In this document: piece by piece, positions 1-10,831 of the stretch
Layout: each line of letters begins with the position of its first letter
How positions within the stretch are numbered: the first letter of the stretch is position 1
Assembly: GCA_018296165.2 (NCBI GenBank)
Contig: JACKQL020000004.1
Span: 310,001 to 374,000, forward strand
DNA from: Termitomyces sp. T153
Lineage: Eukaryota; Basidiomycota; Agaricomycetes; Agaricales; Lyophyllaceae
Direction of reading: 5' to 3'
Length of the DNA stretch: 64,000 bases
Position numbers and translations under genes: made by a program
The notes under the pieces: generated by a model
Told to the model about the DNA's origin: nothing
Seen by the model: the letters and a program-made list of their open reading frames with translations, nothing else
The model's database searches: none

Positions 1-1194
1 GGATCACTTTTCATGACAAGAGGCATGACTTATACAAGGTAAGTGAAGAATTCATTTAATTAATTAATGATATACTCACACCCTGTTTCTTCAATGCTGT
101 CTAGATAGTAACTGAGGATCAAGCAATGGTTACTATTTGTATACCACACTTTGATCCAATGTATTTTTTCCAGCCATTGGCTCAATTCCTGTGTGTAGTA
201 CAAGCCCAAATTTATATTTCCACTTGTCATGCTGATCAACAGCAAGTACATCATTTAGTCCACTTGCCCAAAATTGTTTCTGTTGCAGGTGGTGGGCTTT
301 TCACTCTTCAACTAGTTCATGCTTGTAGATTGCAAAGTAGGATTCTAACAACACTCCTTTTGCTAGATTTAGTTCTATACAAATGCCAGATTAGTGGTTG
401 ACATACCTGGCAACTGACATATTTTGTTCATGAAACAAGAGGCTAACCATTTTTTGTGCTCCTGCTGTTGGATACTGGTCTCAGAGCTTACACATCACAT
501 CTCTGATGCTGTCTACATCATGATCTGCCTTCTATGAGTCCCATTTCTTCATTGCTTTGGGCTTACTCCAGACCATACTGTGTGAGATCAATGTGTTTCT
601 TCCAAGTACTCTCAAGATCTCCTTGTCATTCTTCCTCATTTTCCAGTACCAGAGGATGTATTCCTCCTTCATATTCAGAGTTGTTGTTATTCATTAGTTG
701 ATGATTTGCCAGTATAGATTAGAATATGTTATGGTTGGGTTGGTACTGATTTTTGCTTTGTGGCATATTAGTTTATTATAGAGAGCAGCAAGTCTTTTTA
801 AAGAAGTATTTCCAGAAAACTACACACTTTGTCATCTCAAGTTCAGTGATGGTTCAGTGTTGGCAATCATTTTGAGGTTGAAATGGAGCTGCAAGATTTG
901 TCTGCAAAGATTGCATGCAATACTATATGAACAAACCCTGAAAGAGTTGTCCATATGTCATTAACCTATCTGGTAAATGCTGTCTACTTGATTCATCTGT
1001 GAAACAGGAACAAGTACACAACCACTACTCTCCCATGTTAATCCTGAGTCTATGCAGCAAAAAGTAAATGCTACTCAATGATATGGTTAGTCTGAAATCA
1101 ATGCTTAAGAATAACATGAAGTAGACTAACCCTCTTCTAACAGACTCAACACTTGATGCTTGACAAGTCATACCATTTCCAGCACAAATGATAA
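1..1194. other. CpG-depleted tract without recognisable gene
   Basis: AT-rich sequence with almost no CpG dinucleotides. Only short open stretches occur and none resembles a protein I recognise. It may be the decayed upstream part of the alpha-kinase relic that follows, but I cannot show this. Confidence 0.4.
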
Positions 1195-3470
1195 ATCATT
1201 CTAGCTATGGTTCTGTAGCACCTCCCCTTCCTCCTGGACCTGTCAATGTGTTCAGTCAACAAAGCATGTTCACAACTGGGCCAAATATTGGTTTACCTGG
1301 TGCCTGGTCATCCTTTTCTCAGCCACAATGTAGCATACCTGGAATGATGAATCAAAATCCCATATAGCTGCCAATATGCCTTGCTCAGTCATTAAGAGGC
1401 TGCACTCCAGCACATAGTGTATGTGGATAGGAGCATAATAAGATGATCCAAAAGGCCTATAAATCAGATCAGATAAAGAAGATAAATATTCAATATCCCA
1501 ATGCAAGTCATGAAGTCTACGGAAAGACCAAACCTCCACTATTTTTTATTGAACTCATCCTACAAGTCCTGAACTAAATATCAAGTTTCCTTGAGAACAT
1601 CTTTGAAGGAAAGGGTGACATTGCAGTAAACATCACTGCACAGGACCTCTCAAATTTAGTCATGTCATATATGTGCCCAAGACTGAAAGCAGCAACCAAT
1701 AATTTTCCTTTTCATGAGGAAACAATGGTTGTTCAAGAGCTGGATAAATAGATCAATCTAGCCTCTATCAATTGCAAAAAACCATATTTGTATGAGCCCT
1801 GCTTTGTAGAACCTTGTTTCAAAGAGCCAGCAAAGCCAATTTCATTTGCTCTGGTCATAAATTTGATGGAATGGAATTGTTATATCTCTCATTTGCATCA
1901 GGTAAGATTACAACAATATTCATATATTATTTCAATAAATCTTGCTTTGTGATAGATCAACTCAAAGCCTAGGGGTCTGGACAGGATGATAATTCAGGCT
2001 CTTTGCAGAAGCCTGCTACTATTCAGAGCAGTGCAAACAAATATCCTGACAAAGCTATAATTACAGCCAACAAATCATCTTCAAACATCAGCATAGCACA
2101 ATCTCTGGATATACAAGAATTATTGGGCTCAACCTCTATTGCTACTTTCACTCATTTTACCCCAGAGAGACAGAGATCCAAAAGTTTATGTTATTATACC
2201 ACTTTTCCTCTTCAAAGGCTCACATACCCTCAGATTACAAGCCAGATTAGCAGTTGTCAAGAATCAGCACAACATTGAGCAGACATTGCAAACTCTTATC
2301 AGTCTCCTGATCATGAACCAATCAAGACAGCAGTTATTCAAGGAGGGTCATTTGCAAGCTTAAATGCAAAAGCATGTAAGGAAAATGATAATGGTCAAGA
2401 AATATAAGTTTAACCCTGATATCATTCAAAAGTTACAGGTACCTTGGAGCAGATCAAATCTTTCCCAATCATTGAACAACCATTTCTTGAACTTCTGACA
2501 GAACCACTAGAGTCATGTGCATTTCAGTATGGAAATGCCAATGCACAATGGGGCACATTGTACACACAACATTAAGAGCAAATTGGAGCAGGATCCTTCA
2601 AAACTGCACATCCAGGCAGTCTTACACTCTTGCCACCTTTGATATCTGGCTTGGGACACTCTCCAAATGAAATGGTTGTAGCAAAACACATGTTAAAGGA
2701 AAAAAGAAAACTACTATCAACAAGTCACAGCCAGGAGAAAATATGGAAACACCATTCAAAATTCAGCAAAAATTCAGCAATACATCTTTACTGAAGAATT
2801 AAAGAATATTCTTATTGAAGCAAATATGCTCTATTGGGCTACATCCATGACATTCACATATTCATTCATCAACTCACACCTCACAATGGCAGCTTAATTC
2901 CCTAAATTTGCAATACCACACTTGCAGTTTGTCAAAGCTGGACTGATAGTTTCTCATAATTGAGAGGCTGCTAGAAGCATAGCTGGATCTGGGACTAAAG
3001 GCACAACTCCAAAACATGCATACTCAACCAAAGAGTTGATCAACAAGACAGATGGATTTGTCAAATACATATCAAACAGAAGTGCAATACCTTGTCTCAA
3101 CAATGACCATGCCTTGTTTGGGATTGCAAAGTTCTTAACATTTGCACAAAATGTGCAATACAGTAAAACAGGAGATTTGGTCTATGTATCTGACTTGCAG
3201 GGATAAGTAAAACTCAAACTAGGCACTCATGTCAATATCTCTTGCTAAAAGCTGTTCAGGAAGCCAGAACTTACTCACAGACCCTCAAGTCATGACATCT
3301 CCATATGGTCCCTTGCCTCTTCCTTAAATCAATCTTCTAACATTAATTGGGTAATTCCTTGAGTAAAGGACATGACCTGTTTGGTGATGGGAATGTGTCA
3401 AAGGCTTTTGAAGCATTTACCTGGGAACACATTTGCAATAATTTCTGCCATCAGTTTCATCTACCTTTGT
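1195..3470 (+). pseudogene. Alpha-type (atypical) protein kinase gene relic
   Basis: The three frames together read as a decayed protein with a Pro/Gly/Gln-rich N-terminal part (about 1195-1900) and then an alpha-kinase catalytic domain. Landmarks in order are: a Gly-rich loop GAGSFKTAH (2585-2611); VVAK with the ATP-binding lysine (about 2675-2686); EANMLYWA in the N lobe (about 2818-2841); FVKYISNRSAIPCLNND (about 3057-3107); the segment DLVYVSDLQG (about 3174-3203); LLTDPQV (about 3270-3290); GDGN, the Gly-rich GxGN loop (3383-3394); and HICNNFC, matching the zinc-binding His/Cys motif at the end of the fold (3428-3448). Family knowledge: alpha-kinases (MHCK/eEF2K type) are expanded in many Agaricomycetes. 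Stops occur at about 2576, 2960, 3204 and 3246. Introns cannot be placed reliably, and loss of CpG agrees with an old silenced copy. The fold assignment is firm; inactivity is very likely. Confidence 0.75.
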
Positions 3471-4429
3471 TGCTGATTGAGACTTGAGAGATGTGATGGT
3501 AGCCAATATTGAGTATGTTCTGGATGAGGTGTCACAGTGTTATTCAAATTGTTGTTTAATACCATACATGTAGCAGGTGAATACTTCATTCAAGAGTCCA
3601 CATTGTATCAATGAACAAGAATCAATCTTTGGTTGGGAAGCTAGCCATCAAGAATGTAGAGACTTGATTCAAGTCTCACCAAGAATTTCAGGACCTGACT
3701 CAAAAAACTGGCACAATCAGATGAGTACAATGTTGGTAGTCAAAGCTTCATGTCCAATACCTGTTCTTGGCCTCATTACTAGACACCTATCAAGCATTGC
3801 AGGCACAAAGTAGAAGAATAGCTGTCACATCCTTCTGTGACAATGCTTGCCAAATACAAACTCTGTTAGACCTGTGGATGTGTTTCCCACAGCATGGTGC
3901 TCCAGCTTTCCATTAGATGAAGTAAACCAAGGGGTGTGCAATCAATTAATTATGGACATGGTTGATATGATGTACCCCCCCCCCTACCAAATAAGGACAT
4001 TGTTGTAGTATATGTGACTGCATGGCAAAGCCAGCATCTGATGTTTGGCACTGTGTGGCATCCACAAAAATTACCCCAAGTTGACATTGACCTGAGCCTT
4101 GTCAGACTCACAATGCAACAATCTTGTGACAACCCTTTGATAACCATGTCCTTGGATGCACCTTTCACTGCAATTCACCTATCAGCATGGCCTGCTAACA
4201 CTGTATATAGTGTATCATCTCAGGCCCAATCTCTCAGTGTCTATAATTGTTTCTTGTCTAACAATGATCTCCCTCTTGAGAAACTTGACCTGGACAGATA
4301 TTGACATGTCCTTTGTATTTTATGTCTTTGATATATCAAGCATGGTAGTGATAATACCACTAATATTGTCATCAAAACTTGGCATTCCATAGGAGTTTAT
4401 TGGTTGTCCTCTTAATACAGAAAGCATAT
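3471..4429. other. CpG-poor sequence downstream of the kinase relic, unassigned
   Basis: Contains open stretches on the plus strand (3577-3813, 4014-4304, 4156-4392) that look like remnants of coding sequence but match nothing I know. The CpG-poor character ends sharply at about 4430, where normal genic composition begins. Confidence 0.3.
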
Positions 4430-5288
4430 ACGATGCACAACAATTAAATTCTTTGCCACAGATCCGCGATGCTCACTCATGGTGACTCTCCTCACAGACC
4501 TCGACAACTTATCGCAGCATCCAGACCCTTAATCTATACTTATCTCCTTTCTAGTTCCACAAACATCACAACATTTGTACTCCAATGATGTATTTCATTG
4601 TATCTGATAATCCATACATATATTGTTGCCTACTCTAAACGTACAAATTTGACACTGTTGTCGAAGTTGTTGGACTGTCGTCCATCACTGTGAGGTTATG
4701 CCGAATCCTGCCGTCAACCCTGCCGCTTCAGATGCCGTGATGTTGCTGTGATGTGGTCTGCTATAATTAGTCCAAATTGAGAATGTGATCTGATGTCCAA
4801 CATTGTCCGATCTCACACCCTTGAGGTAAAACAGCATTTACATGAGCCCCCTGATTAATCACGGCAACATCTCGGCAACGTTGTCGCGTTTGACAGCGGC
4901 GCGCTTCTTCAATTACATATGTCTGCGAGCTTATCCAGAATCCGCCATAAATCGGTCGGAATGAATGAATGAAAGAGCTCTGTTTCTACCGCCGGCAAGC
5001 CACAATACAGGGCTAAGAGGCGGGGTATAACTCTACACCAATGATAAGTATCGGTATGCGTTGTAATTGTAGCGGTGTTCATGAATGGTTAGGCATTAGA
5101 ACTCTCTTCGCAGAATCTCTTGTGGCTTGTGTCTGGCGCGGGTCACATCGTAAAGTATCTAAAGAGGAACGTGAGGTTGACATGAGTATGATTTCTTCTT
5201 TGTTGCATGACCGGGGGGTTCCCCGAATAGATACCATCACAAATTGAGATATAAAGAGCCGGATAGCCAAGACCGAAACAGCTCAGAC
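4430..5288 (+). promoter_or_regulatory. Intergenic region and probable promoter of the P450 gene
   Basis: CpG content becomes normal here. No coding region is convincing; an open stretch at 5041-5247 has no recognisable product. Two TATA-like elements precede the P450 start: TATAA at 5026-5030 and TATAAAG at 5250-5256. The second lies only 33 nt before the ATG and would give a very short leader, so the first may be the more plausible one. Confidence 0.35.
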
Positions 5289-7432
5289 ATGGGTGAATTG
5301 CTCTCCCACATCTATCTCCTCCCACTGGCCGCCGCATTTATCACATTTCTTTTCAGAAAATGGCAATCTTCCTCACGGGCCCCATATCCACCTGGCCCTA
5401 AGCCGAGTCTGATCTCGGGAAATGCTAGCGAACTACCAACAGTTCTGCCTTGGTTGAAATACTCAGAGTGGGCTAAAGAATACGGTCAATCCCGTTCCAG
5501 ATCATTTGTTCAATCACAGATTCAACTCTTTCAGGGGACATTGTTCATGTCAGGGCGTACAATCAACACATAGTCGTCCTTAATGAATTGCAAGATGCAA
5601 ACGCTCTGTTTGAGAAGCGATCCCGTATCTATTCTGATCGGCCTGAAGTGACGATGGTCCCTCTGTGAGTTTACTGCTCAACCCCTAGGTATGCAAATCT
5701 GTGAAATGACTTTGCAATCTTAGAATGGGATGGGATTTTTCTACTTCACTCTTGAGATACGGAGATACATGGCGTCGCCATAGGCGTATTTTCGAGCAAG
5801 CATTCAACAAGAAAGAGATCCAAACCATACATCAGCCTGTGCAGATTCTCAAGGTTCATGAACTTCTTCGCCGGTTACTCGTGACGCCTGAAGACTTCAT
5901 GACACACTTCAAAACGTGCGTCATCTCGTTCTTCAATCTTGATTCATTCTTATACAGTCAATTCAGCACTGCGGGAGCAATTGTAATGGCCACAGTATAC
6001 GATAAGAATATGTCAGAGTTCGATCTCGATAAATTTGTCACAATCTCCGAGCGAGCTGTCAACATGATCTCCGAAAGCTTCATCCCTGGTGCCACGATAG
6101 TCAATGCTCTTCCCATTCTCCGCCATATTCCAACGTGGTTCCCCGGTGCTCAATTCCATCATTTTGCAGCGGAGTGTCGAGTATATACAGCCGGGATGGT
6201 GGAAGTTCCGTTCAAATACGTCAAAGATAAATTGGTAAGCATACATTCAATATTTCCGGAAACTATGCTGATCCAAGTGGAAGGCCACCGGGATCGAGTT
6301 ATTTAGCTTAACAGAGCGGTTACTAAAGCAAAATAGTGTTCTCGGTCCGATAGCAATACCAGAAGCAGATATCAAATCTGTCATGGCGACTGCTTTTGTA
6401 GGTATGTCCAGAATGATTCTACATTATGATCATCATGTAAAGATGAAGATTAAATAGGTGCTGCAGATACTGTTTGTAAACTCACAATGTGTGTGGTGAA
6501 GCCATTGACTTGAATTCACAGACTGTATCCACAGCCGGAACGTTCACTTATGCGATGCTCGTCAATCCTGAAGCTCAAAGAAAGGCTCAAGACGAAATTG
6601 ACAACGTTGTAGGCCAAAAACGATTACCGGACTTCAGTGATCGCCCGAACTTGCCGTATGTCGAGGCTGTATACCGAGAGGTTATGAGATGGCACCCAGT
6701 TGGTCCTCTAGGTCTTGCCCATTCTACCTCTGCGGATGATTTTTACAATGGATATTTCATCCCGAAAGGTCACTTTACTTTCTTGGTTATGCTATCATTT
6801 CTTCTATCCTAACACAGGAACTACGGTCATCGCCAACATATGGTACGTATTGTGTAAGTTATCATGTGCTCGACTGGGGGTGCATTATGGTCTCTTCCAG
6901 GTCGATGACACATGATGAGTCACGATACCCTGAACCCGACTTGTTCAAACCCGAGAGGTTTTTCGACGAGAATGGACATTTAAACACTGATGATGACATC
7001 ATTGCTTTTGGGTTTGGCAGACGGTATGCCGCAATCACTTCAACATTGTCACCTGAAACCAACTGGGTGATGTACAAGGATTTGCCCGGGTCGTCATATG
7101 GCTAGTTCGGCGGTGAAACCTTTGCGCAGCAGACTAGTTTCAATGCAGTGTTAACAAACTAGTTTTCCTAGGTCTGGCTTCTTATTTCATCTATCTTAGC
7201 CACCTTCAACATCAGCAAGGCGCGAGATGAACAGGGAAATGAGATTGATGTTGATGGATCATATACCAGTGGGCTCATAAGGTACTTACTACTCCATCAA
7301 TCTGTGCTTCAGATCAGCCTGAATGATACGTTTTCGTTTCTCAGCCATAAGACTCCTTATTCTTGCTCCATGACACCTCGTTCGGAAGAAGCTCGAAAGT
7401 TGATTATTGAAGCCAACGCTGAAGCTTACTAG
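5289..7432 (+). CDS. Cytochrome P450 monooxygenase (12 exons, intact)
   Basis: Heme-thiolate monooxygenase, probably anchored in the ER membrane; its substrate cannot be read from the sequence. Exons inferred from GT-AG sites and frame are 5289-5484, 5535-5664, 5724-5915, 5967-6234, 6278-6401, 6458-6471, 6522-6768, 6818-6842, 6901-7023, 7079-7112, 7172-7281 and 7345-7432. They total 1551 nt, or 516 residues, normal for a fungal microsomal P450. Visible motifs are: an N-terminal hydrophobic anchor (IYLLPLAAAFITFLF) followed by the proline hinge PPGPKP; the WRRHRR helix C motif; the I-helix oxygen-activation site AADTT, split by an intron; ExxR in the K helix (EVMR, before WHPV); PERF; and the heme ligand loop FGFGRRICPGR, formed only when intron 7024-7078 is removed. 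The exon chain keeps one open frame, so the gene looks functional. It is reminiscent of the CYP64/O-methylsterigmatocystin-oxidoreductase-like group common in Agaricomycetes, but the family is not certain. No pathway partner lies beside it. Confidence 0.9.
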
Positions 7433-8015
7433 TAGTTATTTGAACGGACCTTTATTAATTGTTGAATCGCTGTCTAACTAACCATCCATATATGAGAAAT
7501 CCAGCATACTCTCCCTTGGATCCCTCTGAAAGTTATGTTTGAATACCAACAATCAAACTTGATATTATTGGATTCCCTAACAAGATCAAGCTGTTGTGGC
7601 AATCAATGTGGATTTCCTTTATCTGAATGTCACAACGCTTCTCAAGAAAATTTGACTTGGATTTACTTAAATGGATGCTATTACTCTCAGATTATATTGA
7701 AAAAGCAGCAAATATTGGAACTAGTAGTATTACCAATCAACACCTTGTCACCTTCCTTTGTCTTACACATACATGGTCAAATATTGAAACAACATGTTTG
7801 CTGATGAATAAATTTTGCACGAGAAGGGACCCAGGAAGATCAGCAATAAAGTGTTATTCGTGAATACCTGGGGAAAGGACGAGCGTAATTAGAGCGTCGG
7901 ACAGTGTCCTCATTATTCTCATCGGTAGTTGCTTTGAATTCTTGCCATCTGGAGACTGTTGTCAACATTCCATCTATCGTGCATTGCGATCATTCTTTCT
8001 GACCTGTCTATCTCT
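7433..8015. other. Intergenic region between the P450 gene and the GON7-like gene
   Basis: Holds the 3' ends of two convergent genes. The middle part (about 7530-7850) is CpG-poor and might be an old repeat fragment, but I see no recognisable coding or RNA feature. Confidence 0.3.
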
Positions 8016-8309
8016 TCAATCTTCTTCCTCTGCTTCATCCGCGTCGTACTTTAGCGTCTTCGGTGTCTCCTTACTCAATTCTGCCTTCCCAACAGCATCT
8101 CTCCACTCAGTCAGCTCATCTCCTAGTTGATCCTTGGCCTTCGCGATCGCGACTCTCAAAGCGGCACAGTACGCCTCTAACCCCACCTCGGAAGGCTTAG
8201 CTTCAACCACATGCCTCAGCGTCTTCGAGGTAGTGAGCCCCTGTGTCTCCTTGGCTATCTGTGCGGGCGGATTAAGCTCATAGTTGATCGTTATCGTCGC
8301 CGAAGACAT
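8016..8309 (-). CDS. GON7: EKC/KEOPS complex subunit GON7-like small protein
   Basis: A single-exon reading frame of 97 residues starts at the ATG at 8309-8307 and ends with the acidic tail EEED. It opens with SSATITINYELNPP, contains TTSKTLRHVV and YCAALRVAIAKAKDQLGDELTEWRDAV, an amphipathic helical segment, and is highly charged. This layout (short beta strand with YxL-PP, a conserved TLRH segment, then LR...A...LxxxLT) resembles fungal GON7/Pcc2, the small subunit of the KEOPS complex that makes t6A on ANN-decoding tRNAs and affects telomeres. The assignment comes from pattern memory, with no alignment made. The gene is divergent to the methyltransferase at 8612, with 302 bp between the starts. 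CpG and codon use are normal for host genes. Confidence 0.55.
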   Translation of the reverse strand: MSSATITINYELNPPAQIAKETQGLTTSKTLRHVVEAKPSEVGLEAYCAALRVAIAKAKDQLGDELTEWRDAVGKAELSKETPKTLKYDADEAEEED

Positions 8310-8611
8310 TGAGGGCGGTATTTATGCGTATTGTCCAACGGCTTCCGGATCCGCGTACTTCAAACGCACGTGGGCAAAAATATTTTATCAATTGATTGCT
8401 ATTTATATCAACCCCTGCCTCTCGTTCTGTCCTCTTGCCAATTCTCTCGCGATGCTTGTCCTTGTGTAACACGTCGACCCCCTTACCCATTTTTTCTAGA
8501 CTTCTAGACTTTCAACTAGACATATCATCGGACTAAGGATTTACGCCACATAGAAGATATAGAAGGATTCAACCGACTTATACCCTAGAAATCTAATATT
8601 ATCGCATCGTA
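8310..8611. promoter_or_regulatory. Shared divergent promoter region
   Basis: A 302-bp spacer between the minus-strand GON7-like gene and the plus-strand methyltransferase. The pyrimidine-rich stretches are typical of fungal promoters. No clear TATA element is seen on either side. Confidence 0.4.
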
Positions 8612-9943
8612 ATGGCCGCCAATCCTCCATATAATCCTACGATCTTTCTTCCTTCACTTTCCCGGCTCTCTTCACACTCCACTCAACAAGTCAGCGAGGC
8701 GTTAGAGAAGTTACACACACTCTACTGGCCACCCCTACTCCCCGCCCAAATAGCCCTCCCAAAACGCACAATCCCAACCAAAATACACGATAACACTGCC
8801 CCTGATTCAGGATACGCATCCGCCGAAGATTCCGATGACGAGGGAGAAGAGCCCAGTACGATCACACATGTTATCAACGGCAGCGAGTTCCTCGAGGTGC
8901 TCAGAGCCGATACGCTTGAGCGTGAGTACGCCGTACGCTGGACCACAGGCTTCATCTCGCGCTCGGATTCGTGGATTGAAAATGCAGTCGGGGTCAATGA
9001 TAAAGCAGCTCGTGCACAGCTTCTTGACGATTCTACGAAGCTCCTTTCCGCGTTCATCGGTGATGAATTGATGGAAAATGAGAACGACGAGAGAGACGAG
9101 GGGGAAGCCACCATGGTGCGCTCTGTATCGTTTCCGACGAGCGAAGATGAGGAAATCGAGGTTCAACTTCATGATGCGCCGATGCTGGAGGACGATCATA
9201 CCTCTGTTGGGCTGCAAAGCTGGGGGAGCTGTATACGTTTCGGGAAACGCATATGTGCGAATCCGACGTACTTTTCCCTCCCTCCTTTGCCTTATATGTC
9301 CGATCGGCCGCTGCGCGTCCTCGAGCTCGGCGCGGGCACTGGACTCCTCAGCATTCTTGTCGCGAAACTTTTACGCGATGCCCCACACCCACCCACCATC
9401 ATCGCGACAGACTTCCACCCTGACGTGCTTGCGAACCTTATTGTCAACGTCTCGGCCAACCTCTCTTTTCTCCCTTCCTCTTCTTCATCCACACACCCAT
9501 ACCCACAAGTACAAGTCCACACCCTCGACTGGGAACACCCAACCCTCTCACCCCCACTCGACGAAGCCTTTGATGTCATACTCGCCGCAGACGTGATATA
9601 CCACCCAGACCACGCGCGCTGGATCCGCGGGTGCGTCGAACAACTTCTTCGTCGGCCAACATCGTCATCGTCTCGAGACGGGGGTGTGTTCTGGATGTTT
9701 AATGCTGTCAGGGAGGTCGGGAGGCACGAGGGCCTCGCGGAGTCTGTAGAGAGGGTATTCAACGGCGGAACACTCTCGCGCATTGGAGACAGAGAGGAAA
9801 GCGGAGAGGAAAGTGGTTCAAAGGCGATGAGACTGCGAATTTTGGAGATGGAGGAGGCGGAGAAGGAGGCAGGCGTGGGGAGGGTCGATGAGTCTGGGTA
9901 CAAGCTATTTGAAATCGGATGGGCCGGGTTGAAGAGGACGTAG
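8612..9943 (+). CDS. SAM-dependent protein-lysine methyltransferase, EFM2/Rrg1-like (Methyltransf_16)
   Basis: An uninterrupted frame of 443 residues. The N-terminal half is a variable region with an acidic stretch (about residues 62-80 and 155-182), followed by a conserved lead-in LQSWGSC (about 201-207). The class I methyltransferase fold then starts with motif I, VLELGAGTGLLS (236-247), which binds SAM. ATDFHPDVL follows (265-273), with the acidic residue expected at the ribose, then LDW (305-307), and DVILAADVIYHP (321-332), the DxxY-type post-motif of the METTL21/Methyltransf_16 family. Family members methylate lysines of elongation factors and other proteins. The long N-terminal extension and the total length resemble yeast EFM2 (about 420 residues) and S. 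pombe rrg1, so eEF2/eEF3 is a plausible but unproven substrate. The start is chosen at the first ATG of the frame, with GCC following it. The gene lacks introns, unlike the P450. Confidence 0.8.
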   Translation: MAANPPYNPTIFLPSLSRLSSHSTQQVSEALEKLHTLYWPPLLPAQIALPKRTIPTKIHDNTAPDSGYASAEDSDDEGEEPSTITHVINGSEFLEVLRADTLEREYAVRWTTGFISRSDSWIENAVGVNDKAARAQLLDDSTKLLSAFIGDELMENENDERDEGEATMVRSVSFPTSEDEEIEVQLHDAPMLEDDHTSVGLQSWGSCIRFGKRICANPTYFSLPPLPYMSDRPLRVLELGAGTGLLSILVAKLLRDAPHPPTIIATDFHPDVLANLIVNVSANLSFLPSSSSSTHPYPQVQVHTLDWEHPTLSPPLDEAFDVILAADVIYHPDHARWIRGCVEQLLRRPTSSSSRDGGVFWMFNAVREVGRHEGLAESVERVFNGGTLSRIGDREESGEESGSKAMRLRILEMEEAEKEAGVGRVDESGYKLFEIGWAGLKRT

Positions 9944-10831
9944 TATATTTTTCTGTGTTGGAAGTTGCATGATAATATGCATACTATGATAATTCATTAG
10001 AACTTCGGTTGTAAATGGCATTGTGGGTGTAATTGACATTCTGAGTCGCACAAGTCAGGGCAAGATCTCGGCAAATGGCCCGCCGGAGATAGCCGAAGCT
10101 GAGGGAGGTACTCGATCCCATCAATGAACCTTATTTACAGATGTCCCTGGTTCCCTTCAAACACGAAGTGTAAACAACCAGCGGGAAAAATAACAACAAA
10201 GACACCAACATGAGCAACATCGCGTGCTGGGTTAATGTCAAGGTTAGGTTTTGTGTTTAGTTAGTGTTAGCCTAGAGTTTTGGGTTGCAACGCTTAGGAT
10301 TCCATGCTTGAGCTCAATCAAGGGCCACAAAGGGTGGCCCTCTGTTAAGTTTCAGTTTGTTTTTCAGTGGAATGATAGGAAGACAAACAAGCTGTTGTTG
10401 GTTGATTGATGGGATTGAGTTGGACCAATCAACTATTCCAGGTGGCCACCAATTATCAGATGCACACTGAGGCTATAGATATGTGGGCAACCTTCCAAGG
10501 GTTCCTACTTCAGGCCAGTAAATAAAAATAAAATTGCCACAGGTTGCCACCAACCTTTTGGCTGACAAGGCCAAATATTCTTCTGTGGAATTGTAGACTT
10601 GGTCTCTGTGATTTGAGAGTTGGATGGGTTTAATTAAGATTTGTGAAGTATTGGCAGGATCCTCTCTGGAAATTTACATAGGTCATGAATGCTATATGCA
10701 AGTTATGAGGCATTATGGAAAAATACAACTGCAACAACAGGCTGTAACAAATACTCTCCATGGCCCACCCCAACTTACTGAGGCTCAAGGCCAGCCTTCA
10801 AGTGTCAGAAATCTAGACCTATGACCAGATA
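9944..10831. other. Intergenic region
   Basis: The 3' flank of the methyltransferase gene has normal CpG up to about 10.3 kb and is then CpG-poor to the Copia LTR end. No gene is recognised; a short open stretch at 10624-10824 is not convincing. Confidence 0.3.

Noticed and set aside
4014..4304. 96-residue open frame as an independent gene
   Set aside because: CpG-depleted, no recognisable domain, no promoter or splice context; more likely part of decayed sequence.
9292..9903. 203-residue minus-strand frame within the methyltransferase gene
   Set aside because: The plus strand carries complete methyltransferase motifs; the antisense frame is Ser-rich and without motif.
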